A stretch of DNA of 60,000 bases from Lingula anatina (Eukaryota; Brachiopoda; Lingulata; Lingulida; Lingulidae): the NCBI RefSeq assembly GCF_001039355.2, contig NW_019775069.1, positions 710,027 through 770,026 of the forward strand. The letters run 5' to 3'. Positions 1 to 10,900 of the stretch are shown here, piece after piece; within the stretch, counting starts at the first letter, position 1; each line of letters begins with the position of its first letter. The position numbers were made by a program, and so were the translations under genes. The notes beneath the pieces are model-generated. The model searched no databases, was not told where the DNA came from, and worked only from the letters and a program-made list of their open reading frames with translations.

Positions 1-273
1 TAAGTGATAACGACAAACAGTTTGGACTACCAAGCTTTTATTCTGGAAATTCACCACACAGGATGACGGTGTTGTAAATCTGCTATGTTTTAAAAGCTTT
101 CCAAGAATTATGAGCAGAGTGAATTGGGGTTTTGGACGCTTGTAGATGTTTGAGCTCTTTTGAGAACTTTGGAGTGTTTTTTCGACACTTTTTGCATTAG
201 AACTTAACTATATTTTAAAGACTTATTAGAAAAGTGCCATACGTTTCACCAACGTAAACTACTCCATCTAACC

Positions 274-603
274 ATGCGACTGCATTTTCATATCGTGCAA
301 CTTCTCACTATCCTGACCGCCTGCAAGGAATTGCCGTCTTCATCGGACTGCTCAACGTCGACGACAGGAGGCTCGTCGTACCAAATTGCCTTTTCCGCAG
401 GTGAAAATGAGTCTGTTCTTGACCTAAATGACCTGACGACAGAAGAGAAGTTTGACCTTATACCCTGCCTGGCAAGTTGTAGTCGGGATACCAGGTGTCA
501 CTTTGCCACTTTTGATACCCGTAATAAGACGTGCCAAACCATGTGCTCGTTTAATTCTTCACGGACGCCATCAACGGACCAGCACCTACAGGTCTGGCAG
601 AAG
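274..603 (+). CDS. First exon of a secreted PAN/apple-like protein (partial)
   Basis: The exon opens with ATG and a short hydrophobic leader (FHIVQLLTILTA) that looks like a signal peptide. About 95 residues follow with the spacing PCLASCSRDTRCHFATFDT and later NKTCQTMC, the Cys pattern of PAN/apple-type domains common in secreted invertebrate proteins. The reading frame meets a GT donor (AAG|gtactt) at phase 0. A second exon at 1312-1342 fits in phase. The rest of the gene is not identified. It lies on the same strand as, and just upstream of, the last exon of a myosin light chain kinase gene, so it may be nested in that gene's intron. The partner and function are unknown; the domain call rests on Cys spacing only. 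Confidence 0.5.
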
Positions 604-1311
604 GTACTTTTCATTTCCTTCTTTTTGTAAGCCTAGCTCGTGGCATGTCATTTACCATTCAAATATGAAAGAGCGTTTATTATTGTTTCATATTTAAAGG
701 ATTAAGCTTTAAGGAAAACCAAAAAAAAAAAAAAAAAAAAATGAGGATTTGGGCTTTTAAAAGTTTTTAAAACTTAAAACTGCCCATGTTATTACAAGGG
801 GTCGGGTTGGATCTTTTGTGGAACATCCATAACTCCCCGCACTCGACTAGCATCATATGACATGCATAGGCCCTATGTAATGTTTGAAACATAGTGTTAA
901 AAGAAAAATCCAAATACAAAGATTACACGTAGTGCCGAGAGATTTTGAAGAGTTCCTATAATACCTTTATCACCATTGTATAAGGGGGGGCAACTTTGAT
1001 GTCATTAGAATGAGCTTGTGGTCATTTATCGTGAAAAACTTAAAAACACCACATAAAGCAAATGAATGCATTTTATAAAACGTAAAAGGGGGAAATAAGA
1101 ATATGAATTGGATTTTAAGGACATACAAATACAAAGGCTTTTCCAGGCAAGAAATAATACATTTCGCCTGGCTGAACCAAGCTCCTTTGCTGAAGGACCC
1201 AACATTTTTAAAAAAATGATTTGGAACACGCGCTTGCATGAAAAGCTGAAGTTGGCAAAAATTTGTATATAATTTAAAATGTATTTAATTGTTTGTTACA
1301 TCTATTTCCAG

Positions 1312-1342
1312 AAAACATGCGATCCGTGTTCCTCGACAGGAC
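1312..1342 (+). CDS. Candidate 31-nt second exon of the PAN-like gene
   Basis: A pyrimidine-rich acceptor (tctatttccag) and a strong donor (gtaagt) frame 31 nt that read KTCDPCSSTG in the frame left by the exon at 274-603 (phase 0 in, phase 1 out). Two more cysteines suit a secreted Cys-rich protein. No third exon was found. Confidence 0.4.
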
Positions 1343-1392
1343 GTAAGTACAGTATGTGCATCTGTGTGTGTCTGTGGATGCATCTGTTTGTG

Positions 1393-1396
<4 letters not shown>

Positions 1397-1432
<36 letters not shown>
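1397..1432. repeat. (GA)n microsatellite
   Basis: An uninterrupted run of GA dinucleotides, followed at 1434 by a single undetermined base, suggesting that sequencing or assembly stalled at the repeat. Confidence 0.9.
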
Positions 1433-1433
<1 letters not shown>

Positions 1434-1651
1434 NCTAAAGTGAAATCTACCCTTGTTCCAATCCAAGTTGCCCTCACATGTGAAGTTTCTTATGATACCC
1501 TATGAGTGATAAGTACCTGTCTAGGTTTACAAATACCTTGGTATGACTTGATGAGGTTTATCCTCCCCTTGTTCTGTTTTCTAAACATTCCCATTTGCTT
1601 TCTCCTTTCCCTGCATGGGGTGACCGCTTGGTGTGTGTTTTATCCTTGCAG

Positions 1652-2359
1652 AAAACAGGCAATGCAATTCGAGCTCTAGGCCGCATGGCATCATTACAGA
1701 AATCCTTGGCCGGGGGCAAGAAAAAGAAGACTGGGGACAGCAAGGACACCGCCAAGGACCGTGTGCAATCGGAGCCTGTCTTGAAAGAGGAGATGAACGG
1801 AAATGATGTGGAAAATAACCAGCATGATTTGAAAGGTGTTATTGGATCAAGGCATGCTGTTTCTGTTGACTCAACTCTGCATGGAGCCTCTAACAGAATG
1901 ACAAAGCATGAGAAAAGTTCAAACAACCATGAGAACAACTCGCTCACAACTACTTCTTATTCTGTTCCCAAAAAGGTGGAAGAAATGGTGAAAAAATCGA
2001 CTGCAGCTAGAGAAATGGAAGAGGAAGAGGAATTGGGTGTCAGGAAAATGGCTCCCAAGTTTATTAAAGAAATGAGTGACTGCACAGCATTTGTTGGGGA
2101 CAGTGCAAGATTTGATTGTAAAGTTGTAACTGGGACACGAGAAGCAGATGTTCACTGGTTCAAAGATGGTAAGGAGATTCGTGATGACCCTCATTTTCAG
2201 TTTCAAGATGGCAGCCGTGGGGCACATTCTTTGATTATTCGTAATGTGTCTCCCAGTGACAGTGGCGAATATGAGTGTAGGGTTGTCACGGCAACTGGTG
2301 AAGCTTCTTCATGTGAGGCTGATCTGAAAGTAAAACAACTTCCAGGATCACGCCATTAA
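1652..2359 (+). CDS. Terminal exon of smooth-muscle-type myosin light chain kinase (calmodulin-binding segment plus telokin-like Ig)
   Basis: The exon begins after the acceptor ttatccttgcag at phase 0 and reads KTGNAIRALGRMASLQKSL. This closely matches the calmodulin-binding segment that follows RRKWQ in vertebrate smooth-muscle MLCK. A Lys/Ser/Glu-rich linker of about 110 residues follows, then an I-set Ig domain: MAPKFIKEMSDCTAFVGDSA, first Cys in RFDCKV, Trp in VHWFKDGKEI, and DSGEYECRV with the second Cys. It ends LKVKQLPGSRH and TAA at 2357-2359. This corresponds to telokin, the C-terminal Ig of MLCK, which binds myosin. In the family, Ca/calmodulin binding to the first segment relieves kinase autoinhibition. 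The kinase domain must lie left of the window. The linker is longer than in vertebrates. Family assignment is firm; the exact orthologue is inference. Confidence 0.85.
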   Translation, partial: KTGNAIRALGRMASLQKSLAGGKKKKTGDSKDTAKDRVQSEPVLKEEMNGNDVENNQHDLKGVIGSRHAVSVDSTLHGASNRMTKHEKSSNNHENNSLTTTSYSVPKKVEEMVKKSTAAREMEEEEELGVRKMAPKFIKEMSDCTAFVGDSARFDCKVVTGTREADVHWFKDGKEIRDDPHFQFQDGSRGAHSLIIRNVSPSDSGEYECRVVTATGEASSCEADLKVKQLPGSRH

Positions 2360-3780
2360 GTTAATTAACCAAGTCAGCTATGTTGCATTGTGTTTTCATG
2401 AGTTCTATTATTAGTTACTGGTGACCAAGTTGCTGTCTCCTGTCACCACTTAGGTGGAGAGAGTAGATGGTGATAAAATCCCAGTATCTGGTATATGAAT
2501 TCATGCTTACATAAATGCCCTACAGTAATAAGGACATCTTTTAAAAATGTAAATATCAACTAAAAAAAATCAGTGGCTTAAACGGTCACTCTTTTTATCT
2601 TTTTTACCCTGAAAAGAATCCCAATCATTGTACATCAAAACAGATTTCATGTGGTGTGTATTTATGCCACAATATCAAGATCATGTGGTGTGTAAAAAGG
2701 TCTGTTATTGGTGACATTTTATAGGTTGGCTACATTGTCTAACTAAGGTAGTACAATTGGCATGTTGAGGAATTAACTCAAATCCCCATTCTCACAAGCC
2801 AGAATGTGACATTATAAATGTAATATCACGACTTTTAGCCAGCCTCCTGTTCTAGAGATGGATGTCATGGCCATATAATGTGCCTTGAGAAAATAAAAAG
2901 CAGAAATAAATCGCACATTTGTCATGATGATGAAGTTAAGATAAGAGGAGCAGAGAATATTGTTTTAGTTTCATTTTTTTCTATGCAGTAATAATGCAAA
3001 ACTAGCAATGCCGTACTATGCAATACAGTTGAAAAAAATATGCAACAATGATAATAAAGATAATAATGTGCTTGTTTAGATTTCATTAAAGCCTTGATAG
3101 ATTAACCCTTTCTGGACCGACCCTCTCAAAGTGTTTGGAAGGGGTTAATCACAAGGTTAAACTTTTCTCCCCAGGTTACCCTGAGCCTGGGCTGTACAGT
3201 GTAAAGTAGAGCTTAGACTAGTTGTATTATACACCATTTGCAGTGCAGGATTTCTCCATAGCCAAATACAGCCTGTAAAGTAGTATGGAAATTTTAAGCA
3301 TCTATGCTATATTTATAATTTTTCTTTAAGGTATAGAATAAAGCCAGTAGAAATAAAGTGCAAGTATTATATAGATATTAAATATATGGCCTGTAAACAT
3401 AGATTTGGATAGTGTGATAAGTGGAGGCTGTGACTGCATAATTTGTGTAATTTATTGAACCAAGTGAAAAACAAAAAAGGACATTTTTATCATATTGCTC
3501 AAACACACTATACAGGTAATGGTGATAAAGTGAGTTGTGAAACCTGTGTTTAGATGTGTTTTTGAGAAAGGAGAATAACCCCACAGTGACTAGGTTCCTT
3601 GAGAAGAATTATTGGAAATTTATTGTGTATTGTTTTATATATTGTACTCAGTTTCTGCAGTGTTACTTGTTGGTAATATTTTGTGCTTTTTATTTACTTT
3701 CTAGCTTTACCTGCACTGCATTGCTCTGCATCAAACTGAATCCTTCTTTGGTACTATCAATAAATTATATATATAAAAGT
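2360..3780 (+). other. Probable 3'UTR of the MLCK-like gene with several polyadenylation signals
   Basis: AT-rich sequence without long open frames follows the stop codon. AATAAA hexamers occur at about 2892, 2905, 3337, 3352 and 3759, in the orientation of the gene. Which one is used cannot be told from sequence alone. Confidence 0.45.
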
Positions 3781-6700
3781 AAAAGGATTGTGTTCTTTTT
3801 CTGACTTTTTAACACAGTTTATGTGATTTTCAAAATCTGCCAATGTTATAAAGATCTGAAAATATAAAATACAGTATCTTAACAAAAAGAGAATGAATAC
3901 TTTGTCCAAAAGGTTGGGCTTTAATTAATTAATATTTACTGTTATTTAAAAAAATTAAATGTTGGGCATCAAGGCAGGAGCAAGTGTTTTGAAAACCACA
4001 TTCTATGCACAACACTCTTTTCCACAGTTACTAGTGTACACTAGAGACGGGAATTGCTTATCTAAATTCTGACAGTGGTGGGGTTGAATGGCCCATGACG
4101 TACTGAAAAATAGAATTCCAGCTAAAATATATATATATATCATCATCATCATCGTCGTCGTCACCAAGAAGTACTATGCACCCTTTATCCACCCCACACC
4201 CTATTTTAAAAATTAACTTGGGGGCACTTCTTAACCAGAAAAGACAACCCAGGCACTGTTCTTTCTAACAAATACTAGCACTAATCAGCGCAGATGGCCT
4301 TCTGTAAGATAACCTCATCTCAGAGGAAAGAAATTGATAGAACATAGCATCCCCACCCTTTCAAAACAAAAATTACTTACGTTATATGAATAAATAATAT
4401 AATTTTAGAAATCATAATACGAGTCTGTTACAAAAACGGCACACTTCATTGGATATATTTTACCATATTTTTATGATGCATTCATAGGATATTTAAAAAA
4501 ATATGAATGCAGGTGACAGGCAACAAGCAATTTTAATCACAATTATAACTGATCACAATGATGCTTTTTGTAACGATGGTATGAAAAATTGAGATGACAA
4601 ACGTAAGGATTAACTTAAACTCAGAAGTTTTTGACGGAAAATTGGTTAGTTTTTTAAATCAATAATATTAATGTCTCCTCATTAACCCAAGCCGATAAGT
4701 AAAGGACAAACACAAATATAGTGTTCGAAATTTGGCCGTTGACGGCCGCTTTTATTGAAAGGTGCCTCTAGTAAAGGAATAGTGTTAGTTATATAGCATT
4801 AGATAATGTTAAATAAATTAAAATTAATTAAAAAAAAAATAGTGCACATATTTTGATTATTGGGGTTCCAAAGAGGCCAATATTTAATTTTATTCAAAAT
4901 GTGCGTCTAGGATGATGAGCAAAAAGGAAGGGGTGCTCTTTTTCCGCCAACCCACCCTCTGTTCTGTTCTTTGAATATTCCTGTCTCTTTTAGACGCACC
5001 ATTAGCTCATTTTCGTTAATAATTGTCAGTAAGTATTAGTTTTGGGGAATTAATGTGATTAAATTATTCCACTTTCTTCATATATTCACCTCCACAGGAG
5101 TTAAGTTACTGTTATCCAGACTGATTTCAAATCAAAATCTTAGACACGTGTCATTTATAACCAAGCTTCTCATTGTCACCGGTTGGTTTGCGTTCTTTAT
5201 TCCGTGAAAAAGTATGAGGATCTTCCGACTGAGCAGAGAGTATATAGTATTTGTAGTCATCCCTCTTTCCTTCACTGCTACTTTTTTTACTACACACACT
5301 TAAAAGTTGCTTCCTACACTACTGTTTTATAATCATTCTGGTTCATAAAAGTAAATGGAAAACATAATATAAACTCCCTGGTTCCATTCAGCAGCATGTA
5401 TAAGAAATATTAAGGCCACTAAAAGCACATTCAGCAGCACCATGTAAGGATGTGCACATCCAGGCACAATTGTTGATTGTGTCCGTTGCTTTGAATTCTG
5501 GAGTTCCAAAGAACTGTAGGTGTCAAATATCCCGAGACCCCCCCCCCCCTTCNNNNNNNNNNNNNNNNNNNNNNNNNNNNNNNNNNNNNNNNNNNNNNNN
5601 NNNNNNNNNNNNNNNNNNNNNNNNNNNNNNNNNNNNNNNNNNNNNNNNNNNNNNNNNNNNNNNNNNNNNNNNNNNNNNNNNNNNNNNNNNNNNNNNNNNN
5701 NNNNNNNNNNNNNNNNNNNNNNNNNNNNNNNNNNNNNNNNNNNNNNNNNNNNNNNNNNNNNNNNNNNNNNNNNNNNNNNNNNNNNNNNNNNNNNNNNNNN
5801 NNNNNNNNNNNNNNNNNNNNNNNNNNNNNNNNNNNNNNNNNNNNNNNNNNNNNNNNCCCCCCCCCCCCCATCACACACACACACACTTACAGTTCTTATA
5901 GTCTTTTATTTTTTAATTTCTAGTTTCTTTTATTAATTAATTAATTAATTTGAAATCATTTTGAATAGATAAAATATTTCACCTACATGAACAGCACCGT
6001 CACTGTATCTATGTATAAAAACCAATTTGAAATACACTGAAATCTCAAGAAGTGTTTAAAGAACGAATAAAAGGGATCTTCAGCACCATTTATCCGAATG
6101 GATTAAGAATTTATTAATAAAGAACAGAATGAAGGAAAAAGAAAAAAATAGACGCAGCGATTCCTTTGAATTAAGATATTCATGCTATCATGTTAAGTAT
6201 AAGACTGACCAAGGATTGACTTATACCAATTAAAGCACGATCTATTTCAATCTATTTCAATCAATCAGTGCACTTGAACTGAGCTCCTCTCGAGTCTCCT
6301 TTAAAATATTTGGATTTTCCCCAAACATCGTCTGGATTTCCGCCCCGTTAGTAATGGTTACCTTGGTGATGATGGATTACGGCTTTTCAACGCACAGCAC
6401 ATACCGCTAACGTGGCACAGCCCTTGAACACGTTTAAATCATTTGATGGTTATTTTGACATTCAAAAAGATTCTTCCTGTTAGTGCGTGTCACGGATCAG
6501 GACTCCAGCACTACATCCAGGACATAATTCTAAGGCAGTAACCTTATGTTACTTGATTGCATTATTGCAGCTGGTCTTTCTGGTGAAGTTATCTGTCGAG
6601 ATAGTTTTACCGCTTTGACTCGATAATCCCCAGATTTTTAAGCACGAAATTTGCACCTAATACGTATTTTTTCCTAAATTCTTCCATGACATTGCACAGA

Positions 6701-7013
6701 AGAATGCGAACTACTTTTTAAAGCAGATAGGCACAGACATAATTATCCTTAGCCAACTTTAACATGAATCGAACATTAGCATTGTGTAGTTGCGTAACTG
6801 CAATTGTTTCAGCAAGAAAAATGTCATCCATTTCTTATCCCACGCGCACATCCATTCTGATTAATTTTTTTTCTCCAAACCTTAATTGACAGAACATACA
6901 GCAATTATAAAGGCTAAAATCCTATCTATAACTTACAGGTCACTGTCTTAATAACAAATCATACATAAGCACCCGCTAAATCTCTAATATTAGCACGTCA
7001 GTATGCTCTGATA
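3781..7013. other. Intergenic stretch, no gene recognised
   Basis: AT-rich sequence with short microsatellites: an (AT)n run followed by ATC and GTC triplets near 4128-4162, and TTAA repeats near 5932-5950. A sequence gap interrupts it. The first exon or exons of the obscurin-like gene, with its start codon and promoter, should be here or within the gap, but I could not identify them. Confidence 0.5.
5553..5856. other. Assembly gap of 304 N flanked by C runs
   Basis: The gap is bounded by ccccccccccttc on the left and a run of C followed by (AC)n on the right. Homopolymer C is the likely reason for the break. Open frames that cross it are artefacts. Confidence 0.95.
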
Positions 7014-7562
7014 CCCCGTTCACACTACAGTTGCCAAAATGCGCATTTCTATAATTCGGATTTTTCGTAAGGAATCCGATTCGGTATTGCGTTCACACTC
7101 GCTAAGCGAATCCGAATCCCACGTTGAAAATTTCAGGTTTAACTTCCTGTTTTGAACACTCGCGCATGCGCCGCACAGGGAATCTTAAAATATCAACAAA
7201 AATTTGTGACGACAAATGCAACTCAAAAGACATTCCAGCATTCTTGAGAAGTATAAGGTGGCAAAATAAGTTTGTTTCCTCATGTTGTAGTGAGTGGTGA
7301 CCTCCAAATACGTTTGGTGCAATCGCTAAAGTAATAAACCAGCGTTCATAGATACCCGCACTTATCTGCACACATGCGCAGTAAGATCTGTACAGGTGTC
7401 GATTCCGGTAAGTTATCCGGATCGCGCTTAGAAATCCACCTCGCTTGCAGGATTTTGAAAATGCGCATTTTCAAAATCCTCTTGCGTTCACACTACTGCA
7501 TTTATTCGAATTGTGACCTAATTCGCAACTTATCCGGATAACTGAGCGTAGTGTGAACGGGG
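7014..7562. mobile_element. MITE of about 549 bp with 15-bp terminal inverted repeats and TA flanks
   Basis: The left end CCCCGTTCACACTAC at 7014 is matched in inverse orientation by GTAGTGTGAACGGGG ending at 7562, and both ends are bordered by TA (7012-7013 and 7563-7564). A TA target duplication is typical of Tc1/mariner-type transposition, but the superfamily is inferred from this alone. The interior holds a perfect 32-bp palindrome (7449-7480) and a minus-strand open frame of 89 codons without recognisable motifs. No transposase is visible. Confidence 0.75.
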
Positions 7563-7705
7563 TATGAGATATGAAAGTAGCAGACGATTAGGAAGCACAT
7601 ATAGTCATTAATTACTGTAGTCCAAATAAAACAATGACAATGATAATATGTGTCTTTGACATACAGTATGACCTTCAAATCCTTTTATCTAAAAAAATCC
7701 TGCAG

Positions 7706-7942
7706 GTTCATCACCATCGCCCGTCTTATCCCTTCCCTCTCTCCCCGCTCCGGAATCTGCCGCTCTTGGCTTAGAGCAGCAATGTGACGTCATCTCTGGC
7801 ATTTCTGATCTGAAGCATCTCCAGGAATGCCAGACCAGCGCCTCCGAGAGCCCAGCCTCTCAGAACAGCACAGAGGAGGGAGAGCAACACCGAAGAGAGG
7901 GGGAACAGCCTCCTCCTAAAGACAATCTACCTAAGAAATCAG
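7706..7942 (+). CDS. Obscurin-like exon: disordered Ser/Gln/Glu-rich leader
   Basis: After acceptor aatcctgcag the exon reads SSPSPVLSLPSLPAPES and ends PPPKDNLPKKS at donor gtaact (phase 1 in, phase 1 out, 79 codons). An in-frame stop lies just upstream and there is no ATG, so it is an internal exon and the start codon is further 5'. Composition predicts disorder. Confidence 0.7.
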
Positions 7943-10900
7943 GTAACTTTTACATATTGAACTTTCAATTCTATTCAAAACTTTGATATGGCACCAGAAA
8001 GTTGTCAGGTGTTTCGTGTTTTTTGGGCGATGTTTGATTTACCTACATTCCAACCCGTAGGATGTGGCAGCTGTTTTCAGGTAATAAGTCTTAAGGCAAT
8101 GCTTTCCCAGATAGACGGACCATTCATTTTTTCTATCTCTCTCTATAGCTAGCTACTTTAGAAATATTCGATATTTTACCTGCTGAAAGCTGATTTGTTT
8201 CGCACTTAAGCTGATATTTACCAATTATTGTTTATTATTGGTGTAAAGGTCAACGGGGCTTTTATGTACTGTTCCATTTGCAACGGAATTTTTCATTTAT
8301 GCTGTTGACATGTTTTGCATCATTTTGCTTTCTGAAAAGTAGCAAACAGAGTTTAAACAAACGAAAAATTAAGTTTAAATTTCAATTGCTGATATTTATG
8401 GTATGGAATACTTGTCATTTAGTGACATGCACTTTCTAGTGTGTTAAAACTGTTAAGTCTGTGCTGCAGTTAGAATATGGAATATACATTCGGCAAATCG
8501 TCCATTTATTGTTTCGAGGAAATGCTGTTTTGTGGGGTTTAATAATGAAGGTGCCAAATTATATAACTGTCTTTTAAAAAATCAAACCCTAAGTTCTTTT
8601 AGATTCCAAAGGACGTATATAAAACACAAGAGACTATGTGATTCAACACTTTAAGTATTTTCAACTGTTTAAGATTTCAGATGGTTACTTTATACAATAA
8701 TCACCTGTAAATGATGATGAGAAAATGGAAAGTCACTGTTTCGTCCAGAAGTGATAACAGATTGATTTTGTTGATTTATTACCCTTTCGCCCACGAAAAC
8801 CTTATAGGAGCAACGGTGTTTTGGTGCGTTAGTCGCATAATTTAGGTCCCATATGTTTTCACAGGTAGTCTTCTGTTTTGCAAAGTTTACAACGTGCTAG
8901 CCAGCTGCCTGTTTATTTAAACCAATTAAAAGAGAAGCAATCTATTTCAAGATATAGATGTGTTTATAGGTGCTTGCAATGGCCCCAATTATTTGTGAAG
9001 GGGTGGGACCACTATTTGAGTTTTAAAAAAAATGGTTCGTTCTTATGGCTTTTTTTCAACGTTGAAGACAGGGCGGTTGAGGGGGGGGGGGGGGCGAGAG
9101 TGATTGTTTTCTGCGTTGCAGATAACTGGCAATGTTCCAAATGGGTAAATTTACGAAAACGATCTTATCTGATGAGAAAAAAGCCCTAGAAACTGACAGA
9201 AAAACTGAAACCCACTTGATAATTCAAACAACATTTTTTACCCGTTATACACAGTGTTGTTACCAGTGCCTACCTGGAGGAGAAACTTTATTTTTACCTG
9301 AGTGTGGCTTCAAGTCTGTTTAAACCAATCAGCATGCAACCCACACAGAATTAGCCCCGTATGATACTTGATCTGGTCCATCTGCGGGAACTCTTCTCTT
9401 ACTCAAGCAGCCTACGTAGATAGAGCAATATATTCGGCTGCTGGCACGATCTTGACTTTGGATGTTATATAGAAGTCATGGGGGAAGCATAGTCAGGCAG
9501 ACAGGTCTAATTAGACGGCAGATTATTAGCGCGCCGCTTCCCCCGTCTTCCAAAGCCTGTAACAGTTTCTGCTTTCTGCTTTCTTTTAGCCCCTATATTC
9601 ATCGTCAAAATGCCCGGTTCGAAGGAGGAGGTGCGACTTGGGGAAACAAAACGCTTCGAATGTCAGGTCGTCGGATTTCCCCGACCTGAGATCAGATGGT
9701 TTAAAGATGAAGTGGATATAACCGAAAACCCAAGATACAAATTCAATTTTCACGATGATGGAGTCATATCCCTGCTTATCGAGAACATATCTGCCAAAGA
9801 TGAAGGAGCCTACAAGTGTCTTGCCAAGAACACTGAGGGAACGGCCTCTACAACGGCATATCTCTTGGTTAAAGGTAAGGAAAGAACATAAAGTTTTAAA
9901 AATATATTTCTGTTCTCAGCACTGCATTGTTAAATACAGAACTATTTTAATGATTCATGTTTAAGAGATAATTTTTATTTCCTTAAGACAGCTAATGAGT
10001 CTATACAAAGTTGGAAACTAAACAGCAGCTACACATATCTGAAAAAAATATGGGAAAAATGTATCGGTTTATATTTACAAAAGGTCTTTGAAATGAATAT
10101 AGCAAGAGATGAGTGCCATTCTCTCATTTCTTGAACGCCTACAAACACCTGAAAAACATATTTCCTTCACCTGTATCAGCTACGGTATCTCGAAAATCTA
10201 AACGAGAGCACTCGACCAAATCCTACCTTCCAAATTCAAAAAAAAAAGAAAGGCAGAAACAGCTAATAGACCATGTCTTGAACTTTTATCAATTATTACT
10301 CATAAATTGTGCAAATGGTTCTAATTGTAATTAATCTATATTTCATTATTATGTTCAATCATGAAAACTACCAGATATATATTAAATACCATAAATCTCA
10401 TCTGGAGTCACAAGACCTGCGCATCATGCCCTAACATTTTTTTCCTTTTTTCTTTCCTCTTCGGGTGTATTCATATCGTGCATCTTAAATGCCACTCTTT
10501 TGCGCACACTGGGCTTGAAATATCACATCGCAGTCGTTTCATATTACCAAAGCTTGTTATGTTCCTCCCGTGTGGAGAAGAACCAAAATCTCATGTTTAT
10601 ATTCTTTTAATCAACAAGGTTATCTTACAATAAAGCTGCGCCATCATGGCCGAATTTAATAAATCTCATTGCGCATCGAGTACTGAGGTATATGTCTTAA
10701 CATATTAAATTATTTTTACGTGTTTGGATACTCCCCATATATATAATTGCAACCCAACGATTAAACACTGGTGGAGCCCGTAAACTCACCTGGGTTATTA
10801 TAATAATAAAAGCGTCGGTGCTGTCAAAGCTGCTTTCTTTCAGGTACCTTGTTAGTCATATATCCTACAAGGGACGTTCAAAGCTCAGATTTTGTGATGA

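Noticed and set aside
5333-5936. Open frames crossing the N gap near 5.5-5.9 kb
   Set aside because: They consist mainly of undetermined residues flanked by C homopolymers; no real coding evidence.
7102-7371. 89-codon minus-strand frame within the TA-flanked MITE
   Set aside because: No transposase or other motif recognised; likely chance in a non-autonomous element.
8878-9323. Overlapping short open frames near 9 kb
   Set aside because: Composition and a G homopolymer suggest intron; no domain and no matching splice sites.
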